Assembly: GCF_001969855.1 (NCBI RefSeq)
Contig: NZ_MRBL01000006.1
Location: forward strand, 1-64,000
Direction of reading: 5' to 3'
Length of the DNA stretch: 64,000 nucleotides
Source: Bacillus haynesii
GTDB lineage: Bacteria > Bacillota > Bacilli > Bacillales > Bacillaceae
Positions 47,558 to 57,103 of the stretch are shown in pieces. Every line of letters starts with the position of its first letter. The first letter of the stretch is position 1. The position numbers were made by a program, and so were the translations under genes. The notes below the pieces were generated by a model. The model was not told the origin of the DNA. It made no database searches and saw only the letters and a program-made list of their open reading frames with translations.

Positions 47558-48277
47558 TTACGCCCCTAAATCGACATTATGGTAAACTTGCTGAACGTCT
47601 TCCAAATCTTCCAGCGCGTCAATCAGCTTTTCAAACTGTGCGCGCGCATCCTCTGGAAGAGCGACGTCATTTTGCGCGAGCATCGTCAGCTCGGCCACCG
47701 TGAACTCAGTGATGCCGGCGTTTTGCAGTGCCTCCTGTACGGCGTGGAACTGATCGGGCTCAGCATAGACGATCACTGCATCGTCTTCTTCTAAAATATC
47801 ACGGACATCGATATCCGCTTCCATCAATAATTCGAGCGTTTCATCAGCCGTTTTGCCTTCAAAGCCGATGACGGCCGTCGGATCAAACATGTAAGCGACA
47901 GATCCGCTCACACCCATGTTTCCGCCGTTTTTGCCAAATGTGGAGCGCACATCAGCAGCCGTGCGGTTGACGTTGTTTGTCAACGCATCAACGATCACCA
48001 TCGCTCCGTTCGGACCGAAACCTTCATAGCGGAGCTCGTCGTAATTTTCTTCAGAACCGCCCTTCGCTTTTTCGATCGCCCGCTCAATAATCGCTTTCGG
48101 GACATTGTATGTTTTGGCGCGCTCTAGCACGAATTTCAGGTTCTGGTTCAGTTCGGGATCGGGATCTCCCTGCTTTGCCGCCACATAGATTTCGCGGCCG
48201 AACTTGGCGTAGATTCGACTCGTATTCGCATCCTTGGACGCTTTCTTCTCTTTTATATTGTTCCATTTACGGCCCAT
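47558..48277 (-). CDS. yeeI: YebC/PmpR-family protein YeeI
   Basis: 239 residues from ATG 48277 ([16 protein letters not shown]), after GAGAGTGG; upstream residues to 48301 lack a ribosome site of their own. TACO1/YebC fold with the conserved [14 protein letters not shown] segment. YebC proteins act as transcription regulators or, as shown recently, relieve ribosome stalling at prolines. The length matches B. subtilis YeeI. Confidence 0.93.
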   Translation of the reverse strand: MGRKWNNIKEKKASKDANTSRIYAKFGREIYVAAKQGDPDPELNQNLKFVLERAKTYNVPKAIIERAIEKAKGGSEENYDELRYEGFGPNGAMVIVDALTNNVNRTAADVRSTFGKNGGNMGVSGSVAYMFDPTAVIGFEGKTADETLELLMEADIDVRDILEEDDAVIVYAEPDQFHAVQEALQNAGITEFTVAELTMLAQNDVALPEDARAQFEKLIDALEDLEDVQQVYHNVDLGA

Positions 48278-48396
48278 GATGTAACCACTCTCTTTCAACA
48301 TTGAATCTTTTATTCACAAAATCTATTATAACGCAGGGCCGGGCGATTTCATCAAATTGATGCATCGAATTTACGACATTTTTTTGGAAATCCGCC

Positions 48397-49315
48397 CTAA
48401 GACGCGAGTTTTCCGCTGCCTTTCTTCTGCTCCTTCTTCACAACTGTGACAAAGATTCCGGCAATCACAAACACGATTCCGATCAAATGAACGAATGTGA
48501 ATTGCTCCTTCAAAATGACGCCTGACAGCACAACGGCCGATACGGGGAGAACCGAAGTGAAAATTCCGGAAACGCCCGCCGGCACTTTTGTCACGCCCGT
48601 TGTACCACAAGTAAAAAGCAAGCACCGTCACGATCAGCGCATAATAAAGGACATATGACCAATCAAGAAGCCCGGGCCCGCTAAAATCAAACGAGACAGC
48701 CTCAATGACCGCAAACGGCAGAAAAAACAAAAAACCGAACAACGAAACAAACGCCGAAATCGCCAATGCGGAAATATGAGGCGACAACAATTTTGCCAGC
48801 AGCGTAAACATCGCTTCGCCGATCACCGCGGCCGCGATTAACAGGTTCCCCATCAATGCATAAGAGCTCCCCGCTTGGCCGCCGGCCCCGAACAGGTTGA
48901 TCGCCAGCACGCCGATAACGGCCAGCACGATGCCGGCGGCCAGTCTCTTTTCTATTTTTTCTTTTAATAAGAAGAAAGCCAAAACACCGACAGCCATCGG
49001 CGTCGTGCTCGTAATAATGCCGCTCTCCATCCCCGTCGTCAGCTTAACCCCGTAAAGCATGCAGACGCTGAACAGAAAAACACCCGTAAAAGACTGCAGC
49101 AAAAGAACAAAAACATCCTTTTTCGAAAGAGCGGGAAAGCCTTTCTCAATCCAAAAAAGCAAGATCATTAAAACGGCAGCCGCGATAAAAAAACGAATGC
49201 CCGACGACAAAAACACCGGAATCGTCTTCACCATCAGCTTGCCGACAACAACCGAACTCCCGACGATCGCCATGGCAAGAGCTAAAGAAAAATAAACTGA
49301 AATTGGGTTCCGCAT
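48397..49315 (-). pseudogene. EamA/DMT-family transporter with frameshift
   Basis: The N-terminal ~240 residues (about eight membrane helices, MRNPISVYFSLALAMAIVGS...) read in frame from 49315. At a GGG run (48596-48598) the frame shifts, and the natural C-terminus (VTKVPAGVSGIFTSVLPVSA...KKGSGKLAS) continues in another frame to 48397. Removing one G would restore a normal ~305-residue EamA carrier. Uninterrupted, the first frame would end in non-homologous charged residues at 48371. Either a recent inactivating mutation, a phase-variable G tract (only three long, so unlikely) or a sequencing error. Confidence 0.85.
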
Positions 49316-49419
49316 GAGGTTTCTCCTGTTATGATGTATTTAAAATCCTTTTTAAGTTTAACAAAAATAAGGTAAAATTTATTTATTTTGGAATGATTTT
49401 TTCATTCAATACATTCACA

Positions 49420-50841
49420 TCAACCAGACAGCATTTTAATCAGTCCGCTTAATTGCGTAATCCCTTTCTTCAGGTCTTCACAGGAAGCAAATGCATATGA
49501 CAGTCTCATGTAATTGCCCCTTTCCTGCCCGTATATGGCCCCAGAATTAAAGAGAATTCCTTTTGAAAGTGCTTTGGCATAAAGAGTTTTCATCGATACC
49601 GGCGGCATAATCTTCAGCCAAATAAAGAAGCCGCCTGCTGGAACGCTCCATTCCGCGAGTCCTTCCAACTCTGTTTCTAACACATGCAACACAAAGTTTC
49701 TTCTTATTTTCAGCTGTTCTCTGACGTTTTCCAAATGTTTCTGATAATACCCAGATGTCAGCCATTCGGCTGCCACTCTCTGGGACAGTGAACTCGAGCC
49801 GTAGTCCGTCTGCATTTTAATATCTGATAAACGTTCAATGACCGGCTCCGGGCCGACGATCCAGCCGATTCTTAATCCCGGGCTCAACGTTTTCGAAAAA
49901 CTGCCAATATATAAGACGCGGCCGTTTTTGTCCATCGCTTTCATTGGAGCAGGTGGCGGGGCATCAATCCATAATTCGCGGTATATATCATCTTCAATGA
50001 TAGGCAGGTGCTGTTGTTCGCTGAAAGCCAGAATCTCTTCCCTCCGCTTTTTGGACATTAACACTCCGGTCGGATTTTGAAAACAAGGATTGGTGTACAA
50101 AATCGCTCTCGTCCGCATGTTTGGCGTCATCTTGATGCTTTCTGGCATGAGGCCTTCTTCATCCATTTGCAATCCGGCCATCCTCATTCCCGCAGATTGA
50201 AAGACATGCAGCGAATAAAGGTAAGACGGCTGATCAAGAAAAACGGTTGATCCGCTTTGCAAAAGCCCCATTGCGATTAACTGCAATACTTGCAGCGCGC
50301 CGGAAACAATTAAGATGGAAGACGGGGAAGCGTGGATGCCGACCGTTTGTAAATAGCTGCTCAACGCCTCTCTTAAAGGAAGATAGCCTTTCGGCTCCTC
50401 ATATCCAAAGGCATCCATGTTATGAGCAACCTTCTCCATCATCCCCTTCATAATGTCCAGCGGAAACAATTCATTTGAAAGCTCGCCTTTGCTGAGCTGT
50501 ATCAATGTTGAATTCGATTCAGATTGATTAATCTCCTGAACCGTTTTCCGGCTGGGCTGCTGGAATCCGGCTGCTACGTATTTATCCCAATCAGGGGTCG
50601 AATGTTTGGCCAACAATGTCCATGTATTGTTTATAACGATCGTGCCTTTCCCCATTCTGCCTTCTATTAATCCATCTGCTATTAATTCTTCCAAGGCTGT
50701 AATCACCGTGCTTCTATTCACACCGAAATGTTTGGCCAATGAACGCTGACTCGGAATTTTGGTGCCGATCGGCCATTCTCCATTTGCAATCTTCTCTTTT
50801 ATAAATTGAATGATTTGTTTGTATTTTGGGACGCGGGGCAT
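49420..50841 (-). CDS. MocR-family regulator (GntR HTH + aminotransferase-like domain)
   Basis: 473 residues: winged helix 1-75 (PSQRSLAKHFGVNRSTVITA) fused to a fold-type I aminotransferase domain, PLP Lys in GSFSKTLSPGLRIG. It is a PLP-sensing regulator, not expected to be an enzyme. Divergent from an EamA transporter, the same pairing as B. subtilis ydfD/ydfC and ycxD/ycxC; likely activates that exporter. Confidence 0.9.
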   Translation of the reverse strand: MPRVPKYKQIIQFIKEKIANGEWPIGTKIPSQRSLAKHFGVNRSTVITALEELIADGLIEGRMGKGTIVINNTWTLLAKHSTPDWDKYVAAGFQQPSRKTVQEINQSESNSTLIQLSKGELSNELFPLDIMKGMMEKVAHNMDAFGYEEPKGYLPLREALSSYLQTVGIHASPSSILIVSGALQVLQLIAMGLLQSGSTVFLDQPSYLYSLHVFQSAGMRMAGLQMDEEGLMPESIKMTPNMRTRAILYTNPCFQNPTGVLMSKKRREEILAFSEQQHLPIIEDDIYRELWIDAPPPAPMKAMDKNGRVLYIGSFSKTLSPGLRIGWIVGPEPVIERLSDIKMQTDYGSSSLSQRVAAEWLTSGYYQKHLENVREQLKIRRNFVLHVLETELEGLAEWSVPAGGFFIWLKIMPPVSMKTLYAKALSKGILFNSGAIYGQERGNYMRLSYAFASCEDLKKGITQLSGLIKMLSG

Positions 50842-50979
50842 AAATGGATCTCCTTTTATCGATAAGTGGTTGGCTTTATATTCTCAAAACTGGTTGAAGC
50901 CATTTTACCAAACGTCTATTAAGATGGATACACACATTTAAACCGGTTGGTTTTTTTGAAAAAGGAGATTGAGAAATTT

Positions 50980-51867
50980 ATGCAAGATAAGAGGACGTAC
51001 ATCATGTTGTCATACTGCCTGATGATCGGCTTTTGGGCTTCGGCTTTTCCGGGGATTCGAGTGGGGCTGGAAGACTATACGCCTCAGCATCTCACACTGC
51101 TTCGTCTGCTGTCAGGTTCTTCGGCTTTAATATTGCTGGCAGCTGCCGTTCGGATGCGCCTGCCGGAAGCAAAGGACATCCCTATCATTTTGCTGCTCGG
51201 TATTTTAGGTTTTTCCGCTTACCACACATTGCTCAATTTAGGCGAGGAAACGGTCAGCGCCGGAGTAGCAAGTCTCCTGGTCACGACAACGCCTATTTTT
51301 TCAGCATTGTTAGCGAGGCTGTTTTTCGCAGAACGATTTGGTGCAGCGAAATGGATCGGATCAGGGATCAGCTTTTTAGGCGTCATGCTTATTTCACTCG
51401 GCGCCGGAAACTTTGAAAACACGGCGGCTGGGATGTTGTTCATTTTACTGGCCGCGATATGTGAGAGCATCTATTTCGTTTTTCAAGAGCGCTACATTCA
51501 AAAATACGGTTTTATCCCTTTTGTTTCTTACGCGATTTGGGGAGGAACCATCCCAATGCTGTTCTTTTTACCCGGGCTATTCGAAGAGCTTTGTCATGCT
51601 TCCATTCAATCTACTTCAAGTGTCGTTTATTTAGGATTGCTCCCTACAGTTGTCCCATATTTTGCGCTTGCTTATATCACCTCACACAGAGGATCTTCAG
51701 AAGCTGCGGTTTCGCTTTATTTAACGCCAGCTGCAACACTTTTCATATCATGGGTATGGATAGGCGAAGTTCCCGCTTTTCTATCACTGGCCGGGGGAAT
51801 CATAACGATAGGCGGCGTACTCTATACATACAGGAAAACGAAAAATACCATTTGCAAACTCGAATAA
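50980..51867 (+). CDS. EamA/DMT-family transporter (YdfC-like)
   Basis: 295 residues from ATG 50980, 13 bases after AAGGAG; a TTG reading from 50947 would run through the ribosome site. Ten membrane helices in two EamA halves. It faces the MocR regulator gene; the 138-base gap between them contains a cttggtt/aaccggtt-type dyad. Probably exports an amino acid or related metabolite; the substrate is unknown. Confidence 0.87.
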   Translation: MQDKRTYIMLSYCLMIGFWASAFPGIRVGLEDYTPQHLTLLRLLSGSSALILLAAAVRMRLPEAKDIPIILLLGILGFSAYHTLLNLGEETVSAGVASLLVTTTPIFSALLARLFFAERFGAAKWIGSGISFLGVMLISLGAGNFENTAAGMLFILLAAICESIYFVFQERYIQKYGFIPFVSYAIWGGTIPMLFFLPGLFEELCHASIQSTSSVVYLGLLPTVVPYFALAYITSHRGSSEAAVSLYLTPAATLFISWVWIGEVPAFLSLAGGIITIGGVLYTYRKTKNTICKLE

Positions 51868-51897
51868 TTTATTTCTGCTTATCTCCCAAAAAACTAG

Positions 51898-51927
51898 AAA
51901 GGATGTCCGGACTCGGGGCATCCTTTT
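51898..51927 (+). terminator. Terminator after the YdfC-like gene
   Basis: aaaggatg / catccttt arms around a 13-base loop, followed by TTTT. Confidence 0.8.
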
Positions 51928-52037
51928 TCAATGGAATGGGCGTCGCTTGCGAAAACGAAAATTTCCCAATGGATGCTGGAATCTCGTTTCATCTTTTAAT
52001 CGATCAGTTGTCAGGCAAAGATTGGTTTCACATTAGA

Positions 52038-52067
52038 AAAGAGCCTTTTTATATGGAAAAGGCTCTT
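52038..52067 (-). terminator. Terminator after the nuclease gene
   Basis: aagagcctttt / aaaaggctctt stem with 7-base loop. It overlaps the last codon of the nuclease gene on the minus strand. Confidence 0.82.
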
Positions 52068-52986
52068 AAACTTTATTTTTCTCATAAACTTGTTTAACCA
52101 AATCAACGATATATTCGATATGTTTTTCATCATTGATTTGAATTTCATAATCACCGTTCCCCCAGTGGCCGGTGTTTGCGACATCCCTAAATAAATCCAT
52201 GGGATCATCTAGCTCGCCTATTTTGGCATTTATCCAAATTTTTAAGCCCTTTTTTAAGAGAAGAACGTCTACCATGTTACGCTTATGAACAGTAAATGCG
52301 ATATACAGCTTTGTTGCTTTGACAGATATGTTGTCACCTACATTTAAAATCTCTTCTTTTAACTGCTGATATAGACCAATTACCTCATCAGGTTTGCAGA
52401 CTAGATGATCTTCTTCTGTGAAAACTTTGATTTCCCTGTTCACTTGTTCAATTGCTTCACTTTGATTCGAAATTGTGTTTATCGACCCCGATACCCCATT
52501 TGGTCTAATAGGATTCATTTGTATCAGGTCATTTTCATACCTTTTGATTTCCCACAATTCCATCGGCAAATCTCTAAAATTAATGGATTCCTTTTGGTGT
52601 GTAGTAAACTCAGGCGAAATAAAGATGACCCTTGATTGTGACCAATCGACACTGTTCCTTTTTAAAAGCTTCTCTTGATTTTCATTATGTTCAAGAATAA
52701 AGTCAGCTTTATTATTAAGCATGATGGACAGATAAGCATAGCCTTGATCTATTACACTTGAATGTTTCTTGTTTTTATATTCAATAATAACAAAAGATTG
52801 CGTCTGGTCATCAAATGCTAGCGTATCAATCCGAAATCCGGCGACTCGAAACTCAGAGGCAATGAATTTGAGGCCTAATAATTGCTTTAAATTTTTTTCA
52901 CATAGGTGCTGTATGTCTTTTTCTTTCTCAAACGGTATTTCCCGGATTTCTTTCATATCTTGATGGTGTAGTTGAAAGAGATTCAT
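52066..52986 (-). CDS. PD-(D/E)XK nuclease-like protein with C-terminal DUF5655-type domain
   Basis: 306 residues from ATG 52986 (MNLFQLHHQD), eight bases after AAGGAG. An N-terminal restriction-endonuclease-like core is visible: an acidic helix (FEKEKDIQHLCEKNL), then RIDTLAFD with D54, and IIEYKNKK with E69 and K71, the classic D...ExK site. The C-terminal ~120 residues look like DUF5655 (LYIAFTVHKRNMVDVLLLKK...). Twenty bases downstream of the helicase gene and AT-rich like it: one operon. The DUF name is from memory; the active-site pattern is visible. Probable DNA or RNA nuclease. Confidence 0.82.
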   Translation of the reverse strand: MNLFQLHHQDMKEIREIPFEKEKDIQHLCEKNLKQLLGLKFIASEFRVAGFRIDTLAFDDQTQSFVIIEYKNKKHSSVIDQGYAYLSIMLNNKADFILEHNENQEKLLKRNSVDWSQSRVIFISPEFTTHQKESINFRDLPMELWEIKRYENDLIQMNPIRPNGVSGSINTISNQSEAIEQVNREIKVFTEEDHLVCKPDEVIGLYQQLKEEILNVGDNISVKATKLYIAFTVHKRNMVDVLLLKKGLKIWINAKIGELDDPMDLFRDVANTGHWGNGDYEIQINDEKHIEYIVDLVKQVYEKNKV

Positions 52987-53006
52987 GGCTGCGCTCCTTA
53001 CCTTCA

Positions 53007-55880
53007 TTAAGAATGAACAACGTCATTTTCTAAAAGCATCCTCTTCAACAATCCGCTCGGTTTATTCGCGCTGTCTGATAAACAATTCATATCACCCATG
53101 ACAAGGAAGCTGTCCTTTGCCCTTGAAACCGCGACGTTTAGAAGGCTTTTATTGGCGTCTATGAAAAAGCAGCCGTCATTTTTCCCGTACACCGTCGACA
53201 TGATGATGACCTTTCTTTCGCCGCCTTGAAAGGTATGGACGGTTCCTACGTCGATAAACGGTTTAACATCGGGTGATAGCGCACGCTTGATGATACCGAC
53301 TTGCATTTTAAAAGGGGTGATGATGCCAATGAGACTTTTTGGATCATCTTCATGATAAGCATTTCGGATGTTGTAGAAATGCTCATTAATCCACGCGGCG
53401 ATCGCCCTTGCCTCTATTTCATTATATCGGCTGCCCGCTTTTTTGCTTGACTGGTATGAGTCAACCTGTATATGACCAAGAGGTGGAATCGATAATTGAA
53501 CAAGCGGGTTTTTCTTATCGTTTGCCGCTTTACCTCTCATTGGCTCAAGTTTCCCTCTGTACACCAGACTGTTGCAGTACTCGATAATTTCATTGTAACA
53601 GCGTCTATGTTCGCTCAAAAACAAACCGCGTTGCTGATATTTTTCATATTTGCAGCTTTTGCACGCTACCCTCATCACACTAGACTCTGACGTATTCAAG
53701 CCGAGTTCGCGAAGCTTTTCAAACTGTTCGATCGAAGTGATGACATTATTTGAAAGCGCCAATGACATATCCAATGTTTCATTGATATTCCACACAGGTT
53801 CAATCTGATAGACATCTCCGACAACAACTGCCCGTTTCGCAAGCGAAAATGAACATGCCGCAATCTCAGGAGTCACCTGTCCAGCTTCATCTACGATTAG
53901 TAAATCAATATAATTGTAGAGAAAATGCTCTTTCCCATTATTATAGGCCAGCAGCATCCGCGGAAGCTGATAAAAAGTCATCACAAAACAAGGGGTCAAC
54001 ATGCTTAAGTTTGTATAAAACTGATTTAACACATTATCGAAATTTGTGCCTCTTTGTTTTTCCGACAGTCTTTTCTCTAAAAGCCATCTGCACTCATAGT
54101 AATGAACTGCTAGCCAAAAAGAGGCGTATTTTATGGTTGTATCTAAAAATTCATTCGCCTTATCTAAAGAAGAAAATGAACCAGGATATTTCTCAACAAT
54201 GTTCAGTGATATAAGTTCCTCCATTAATTGCTTATATTTTGTGTTCAATTTGCTGACTTGTTGATATGTCGCATCGACCTGCTTTATTTTTTCTCTCGTC
54301 TCTTTTGCTTTTTCGCTATACAGAAAGAGAATTTTATCAAGATTCATTGACTCATCAATAAATTCTTCATCCGGCTGAATAAAATATCTGACATGACTGA
54401 CTAATTTGCTCTTGAAGAACGGCAGAAACTTGAATAAGCGAACAAAGAACGGCAAGTTTGAAAAGTGCGTCTGCCACTCTTTTATTCTTTGTTGTATCGA
54501 TTGAAACGTGCCTTCCCACTCGCTTTTTTCCTTGGCCAGTTGAGTCATATATGTATCTAAAGAAACACCCTTTGGAGCCATTTGATCATATTCAAAGAAT
54601 AGGGATAAAACCTTTTGTCTAATTTCTTCAATCGCTGTTAGCCGATTTGAAATCGTTTGCTCACATTGCTTAATATCAGTATGGCTTGTTGCAAAATATC
54701 GACTGCATTCTTTGAGCATCTTTTCGGTGGATCGCTCAATGTTCTCGTTACTTTCAACTTCATCAAAAAAGTTTTCTCCCCGAGAGTTCGTATATTGAAA
54801 CCCTTTTTCTTTTGCCTCTTTCTCCTTACTGCCAGACGGAAAATAAACAGCAAAGCTGTCGACTCCTTCGATCCATCGCTGCTCTAAATGACTGTTTTCC
54901 CATTTTGGTTTAATCTTTCCGAATGATTCAATAATATTGGTTACTGCCTGATTGTTTGTTGATGAAGCGACAATAACAGGAGGCTCATCCTTTTTTAATG
55001 CTCGTTCGACATAAAGATTGGCAACGAGCGACTGCAATAACGTCGTTTTCCCCGTACCCGGCGGACCGTTGACCGCAAGAATTTCTCCCTCTTCCATATT
55101 ATTAAAATGGTTCAGACACTCCCTTTGCGAAGGCGACAAAGGATATTCCCCGCCCATTTGTCCGACATGCTTCTGCATTTCTAACATCCCGTTTGGGATA
55201 AGCGGCGATAAAGAAGTGAATTTTTGGTTGATAAAATTTTGATAAAGCTGCAGATGATTCGGCTGGCTGGATAAGAGGTGATCATATAACTTTAATATAT
55301 TTCTGGTTGCATTGATGGAATCATCCTTAATGATATAAACGTTTTTCTCTAATTCTATTTCTTTAATTGTATTTGAAGTTATTTCGGTTTCTGTAACGGT
55401 CTCATACATATCTTTTGCAAACTCAAAATAGCTTTTCCAAGTGAGGTTGCTTTCCAACCTCTGATAATTGTTGCTCATATATTCATCAAAGTCATTGACA
55501 TAGCCGATCGCAAGCTCTTCGTCAATGATTGGATGAAGATGCTCTCTCGGAATCCATGGATATTTGTCTTCTGATGGCAACAACATACCATTGGCAGTCA
55601 AAACTGCCGGGATATAAAGAATTCCGGTCATATCTTCAATATTTGTCTCAACCCTTTGCTGCGCGTCGAATTTCGTCTTGATCGTCTTTGCCACAACGAT
55701 AACTTCGAGTTTTCCGGAGACATTTTTGTGGTCTGAAAGTACCGCGTAGTACTTACTGTCTATCTTTCCTTGTATAAGGCTATTCAAATCTGAAATCATA
55801 AAACGACTGTTTTTAAAATTAATTTTTAGTTTCGCAGCGACACTATCGCGAAAATACTTGGTTACAGTTTGGGGTGCCAT
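53007..55880 (-). CDS. Superfamily 1 helicase, Upf1/DNA2-like, with unrecognised N-terminal domain
   Basis: 957 residues from ATG 55880 (MAPQTVTKYF) behind AGGAGG. After ~270 residues of unrecognised sequence come Walker A NGPPGTGKTT (~272-280), DEAG motif II (~664), GDVYQIEP motif III (~688), SEHRR motif IV, VHTFQGGE motif V and NVAVSRAK motif VI. A ~370-residue insertion with coiled-coil character and a hydrophobic FFVRLFKFLPFF patch separates motifs I and II. A CKSC pair precedes motif IV. Upf1-like helicases act on RNA or DNA. With the nuclease it forms a candidate defence unit. Confidence 0.85.
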   Translation of the reverse strand: MAPQTVTKYFRDSVAAKLKINFKNSRFMISDLNSLIQGKIDSKYYAVLSDHKNVSGKLEVIVVAKTIKTKFDAQQRVETNIEDMTGILYIPAVLTANGMLLPSEDKYPWIPREHLHPIIDEELAIGYVNDFDEYMSNNYQRLESNLTWKSYFEFAKDMYETVTETEITSNTIKEIELEKNVYIIKDDSINATRNILKLYDHLLSSQPNHLQLYQNFINQKFTSLSPLIPNGMLEMQKHVGQMGGEYPLSPSQRECLNHFNNMEEGEILAVNGPPGTGKTTLLQSLVANLYVERALKKDEPPVIVASSTNNQAVTNIIESFGKIKPKWENSHLEQRWIEGVDSFAVYFPSGSKEKEAKEKGFQYTNSRGENFFDEVESNENIERSTEKMLKECSRYFATSHTDIKQCEQTISNRLTAIEEIRQKVLSLFFEYDQMAPKGVSLDTYMTQLAKEKSEWEGTFQSIQQRIKEWQTHFSNLPFFVRLFKFLPFFKSKLVSHVRYFIQPDEEFIDESMNLDKILFLYSEKAKETREKIKQVDATYQQVSKLNTKYKQLMEELISLNIVEKYPGSFSSLDKANEFLDTTIKYASFWLAVHYYECRWLLEKRLSEKQRGTNFDNVLNQFYTNLSMLTPCFVMTFYQLPRMLLAYNNGKEHFLYNYIDLLIVDEAGQVTPEIAACSFSLAKRAVVVGDVYQIEPVWNINETLDMSLALSNNVITSIEQFEKLRELGLNTSESSVMRVACKSCKYEKYQQRGLFLSEHRRCYNEIIEYCNSLVYRGKLEPMRGKAANDKKNPLVQLSIPPLGHIQVDSYQSSKKAGSRYNEIEARAIAAWINEHFYNIRNAYHEDDPKSLIGIITPFKMQVGIIKRALSPDVKPFIDVGTVHTFQGGERKVIIMSTVYGKNDGCFFIDANKSLLNVAVSRAKDSFLVMGDMNCLSDSANKPSGLLKRMLLENDVVHS

Positions 55881-55940
55881 CGCTTTTCCTCCTGATGTAT
55901 GAAAAAAACATGATACTGGTAATAACATTAAGTAGTAACA

Positions 55941-55946
55941 ATTATA
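55941..55946 (-). promoter_or_regulatory. -10 element of the helicase-nuclease operon
   Basis: TATAAT on the minus strand, ~60 bases upstream of the helicase start in a short AT-rich gap after the methyltransferase terminator. No good -35 is visible (TTTATC at the right distance), so the promoter may be weak or activator-dependent. Confidence 0.45.
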
Positions 55947-56000
55947 TCCTAAATTAACATATGGATAAATAACTGGTTTTACAAAAATATAGGAAAATGA

Positions 56001-56037
56001 AAAAGGATGTCACCATATAATATGAGACATCCTTCTT
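56001..56037 (-). terminator. Terminator after the methyltransferase gene
   Basis: aaggatgtc / gacatcctt stem around a 14-base loop; TTTT leftward. It separates the methyltransferase from the helicase operon. Confidence 0.85.
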
Positions 56038-56059
56038 AGGCACAATCTTTGATCAAACT

Positions 56060-56818
56060 CTAAACTGATTCCGCTAAAATGATAAACCGGTACTGTGTGA
56101 CGTCAAAATAACCCTTTTCTTCAATCATTTTATGAATCTCGTACAATTCATCCTTGTATTGATTCACTTCAAAACCGGGCACCTGCCAGGGAATGGCTTT
56201 CAAGTAATAGACCAGAGCCCCAATATCATAAAACCTTTGAGTCGGACACTCTTCCCTGCTTTTTAAAATCTTAAAATCATGCTTTTCTATTTCTTTTAAC
56301 GCTTTTTTCAAGTTCCAGTCCTTAAATTCTTCATTTAGCGGCGCACCGAGTTTTTCATTGATTTCTTTGCAATCATGCCCGCCGACTTGCTGAGTGAGAA
56401 ACAGTCCTCCTTTTGAAAGGATTCTCCTCACCTCTTGTGCTGAATATGACTCGTGTTTATTGATGACCAGGTCAAAATGGCCGGATTCAAATGGAAGATC
56501 TTCATCATCATCAATTTGCACGACCTGAACCCCTAAAGGCGTCAAACGTTCCTTGGCGACCGGCACATTAGGCAAATAACATTCAGTAGCGTATGCTGAC
56601 GAAGGAAACGGCCCCAATTTCGATAAAAACTCTCCGCCGCCTGTCCCCATATCGAGCATGGATTTGGAATCTTGAATAAGAGACAGAGCCATACTTCCGT
56701 ATGACCATGAAAGCAGGTCGCTTTTCATTCTTCCTGTATCTTCAATGAAAGAAAAATCCCAGCCGCTGAAAGGCTCGTCTGCATGTTTTAAAAATGAAAG
56801 AAATGTTTTGTCATTCAT
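56060..56818 (-). CDS. Class I SAM-dependent methyltransferase
   Basis: 252 residues from ATG 56818 (MNDKTFLSFL), behind GGAGGGG; an upstream ATG at 56902 is less well placed. SAM motif I LDMGTGGGEF, motif II region VQIDDDEDLPFES and the post-motif FDLVINKHESY. Substrate not recognisable. Independent transcript, ending in a terminator, so not obviously part of the helicase unit. Confidence 0.82.
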   Translation of the reverse strand: MNDKTFLSFLKHADEPFSGWDFSFIEDTGRMKSDLLSWSYGSMALSLIQDSKSMLDMGTGGGEFLSKLGPFPSSAYATECYLPNVPVAKERLTPLGVQVVQIDDDEDLPFESGHFDLVINKHESYSAQEVRRILSKGGLFLTQQVGGHDCKEINEKLGAPLNEEFKDWNLKKALKEIEKHDFKILKSREECPTQRFYDIGALVYYLKAIPWQVPGFEVNQYKDELYEIHKMIEEKGYFDVTQYRFIILAESV

Positions 56819-56944
56819 GATATTCCCCTCCAATTTTTTGTTTAAATATGTTTTAAACGATTGGAGGGCCTCTCGCGAATATGGAAGGTTTTTATATTTC
56901 ATGCTCTTGCAGATTCACTGTAATCGCACCCCATTTCATGGCTT

Positions 56945-56972
56945 TAAAAAAGAAGCCCTGTAAAAGGACTTC
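56945..56972 (-). terminator. Terminator after phr
   Basis: gaagtcc / gggcttc stem (one G-T pair), 7-base loop, then TTTTTT leftward. Confidence 0.85.
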
Positions 56973-56980
56973 AGCGAACA

Positions 56981-57103
56981 TTAACCCCCTACCGGCAGCT
57001 CCGCTGTTTGAACGCCGCCTGACGCCTGATTGTGGCTTTGGGATAAAGCAGCTCCGCCTAAGACCATAGCAGTTAACGATAAGCAAAGAATCAATTTTTT
57101 CAT
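56981..57103 (-). CDS. Phr signalling peptide precursor (PhrK-like)
   Basis: 40 residues starting at the ATG that overlaps the rap stop (ATGA). MKKLILCLSLTAMVLGGAAL is a signal peptide; the tail ends ...GGVQTAELPVGG. Phr precursors are exported and cut to a penta- or hexapeptide from the C-terminal end. By comparison with PhrK (ERPVG, from memory), the active peptide here would be ELPVG or a one-residue variant. It would be re-imported by Opp and inhibit the cognate Rap. Confidence 0.88.
   Translation of the reverse strand: MKKLILCLSLTAMVLGGAALSQSHNQASGGVQTAELPVGG

Noticed and set aside
51928..52037. Short coding remnant between the two terminators after the YdfC-like gene
   Set aside because: A plus-strand frame exists but has no start signals, and I recognise no protein; treated as plain intergenic sequence.
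56060..56818. The methyltransferase as the modification arm of a restriction-type system with the helicase-nuclease pair
   Set aside because: A strong terminator and a separate promoter lie between them, and the methyltransferase shows no DNA-methylase NPPY/DPPY motif.
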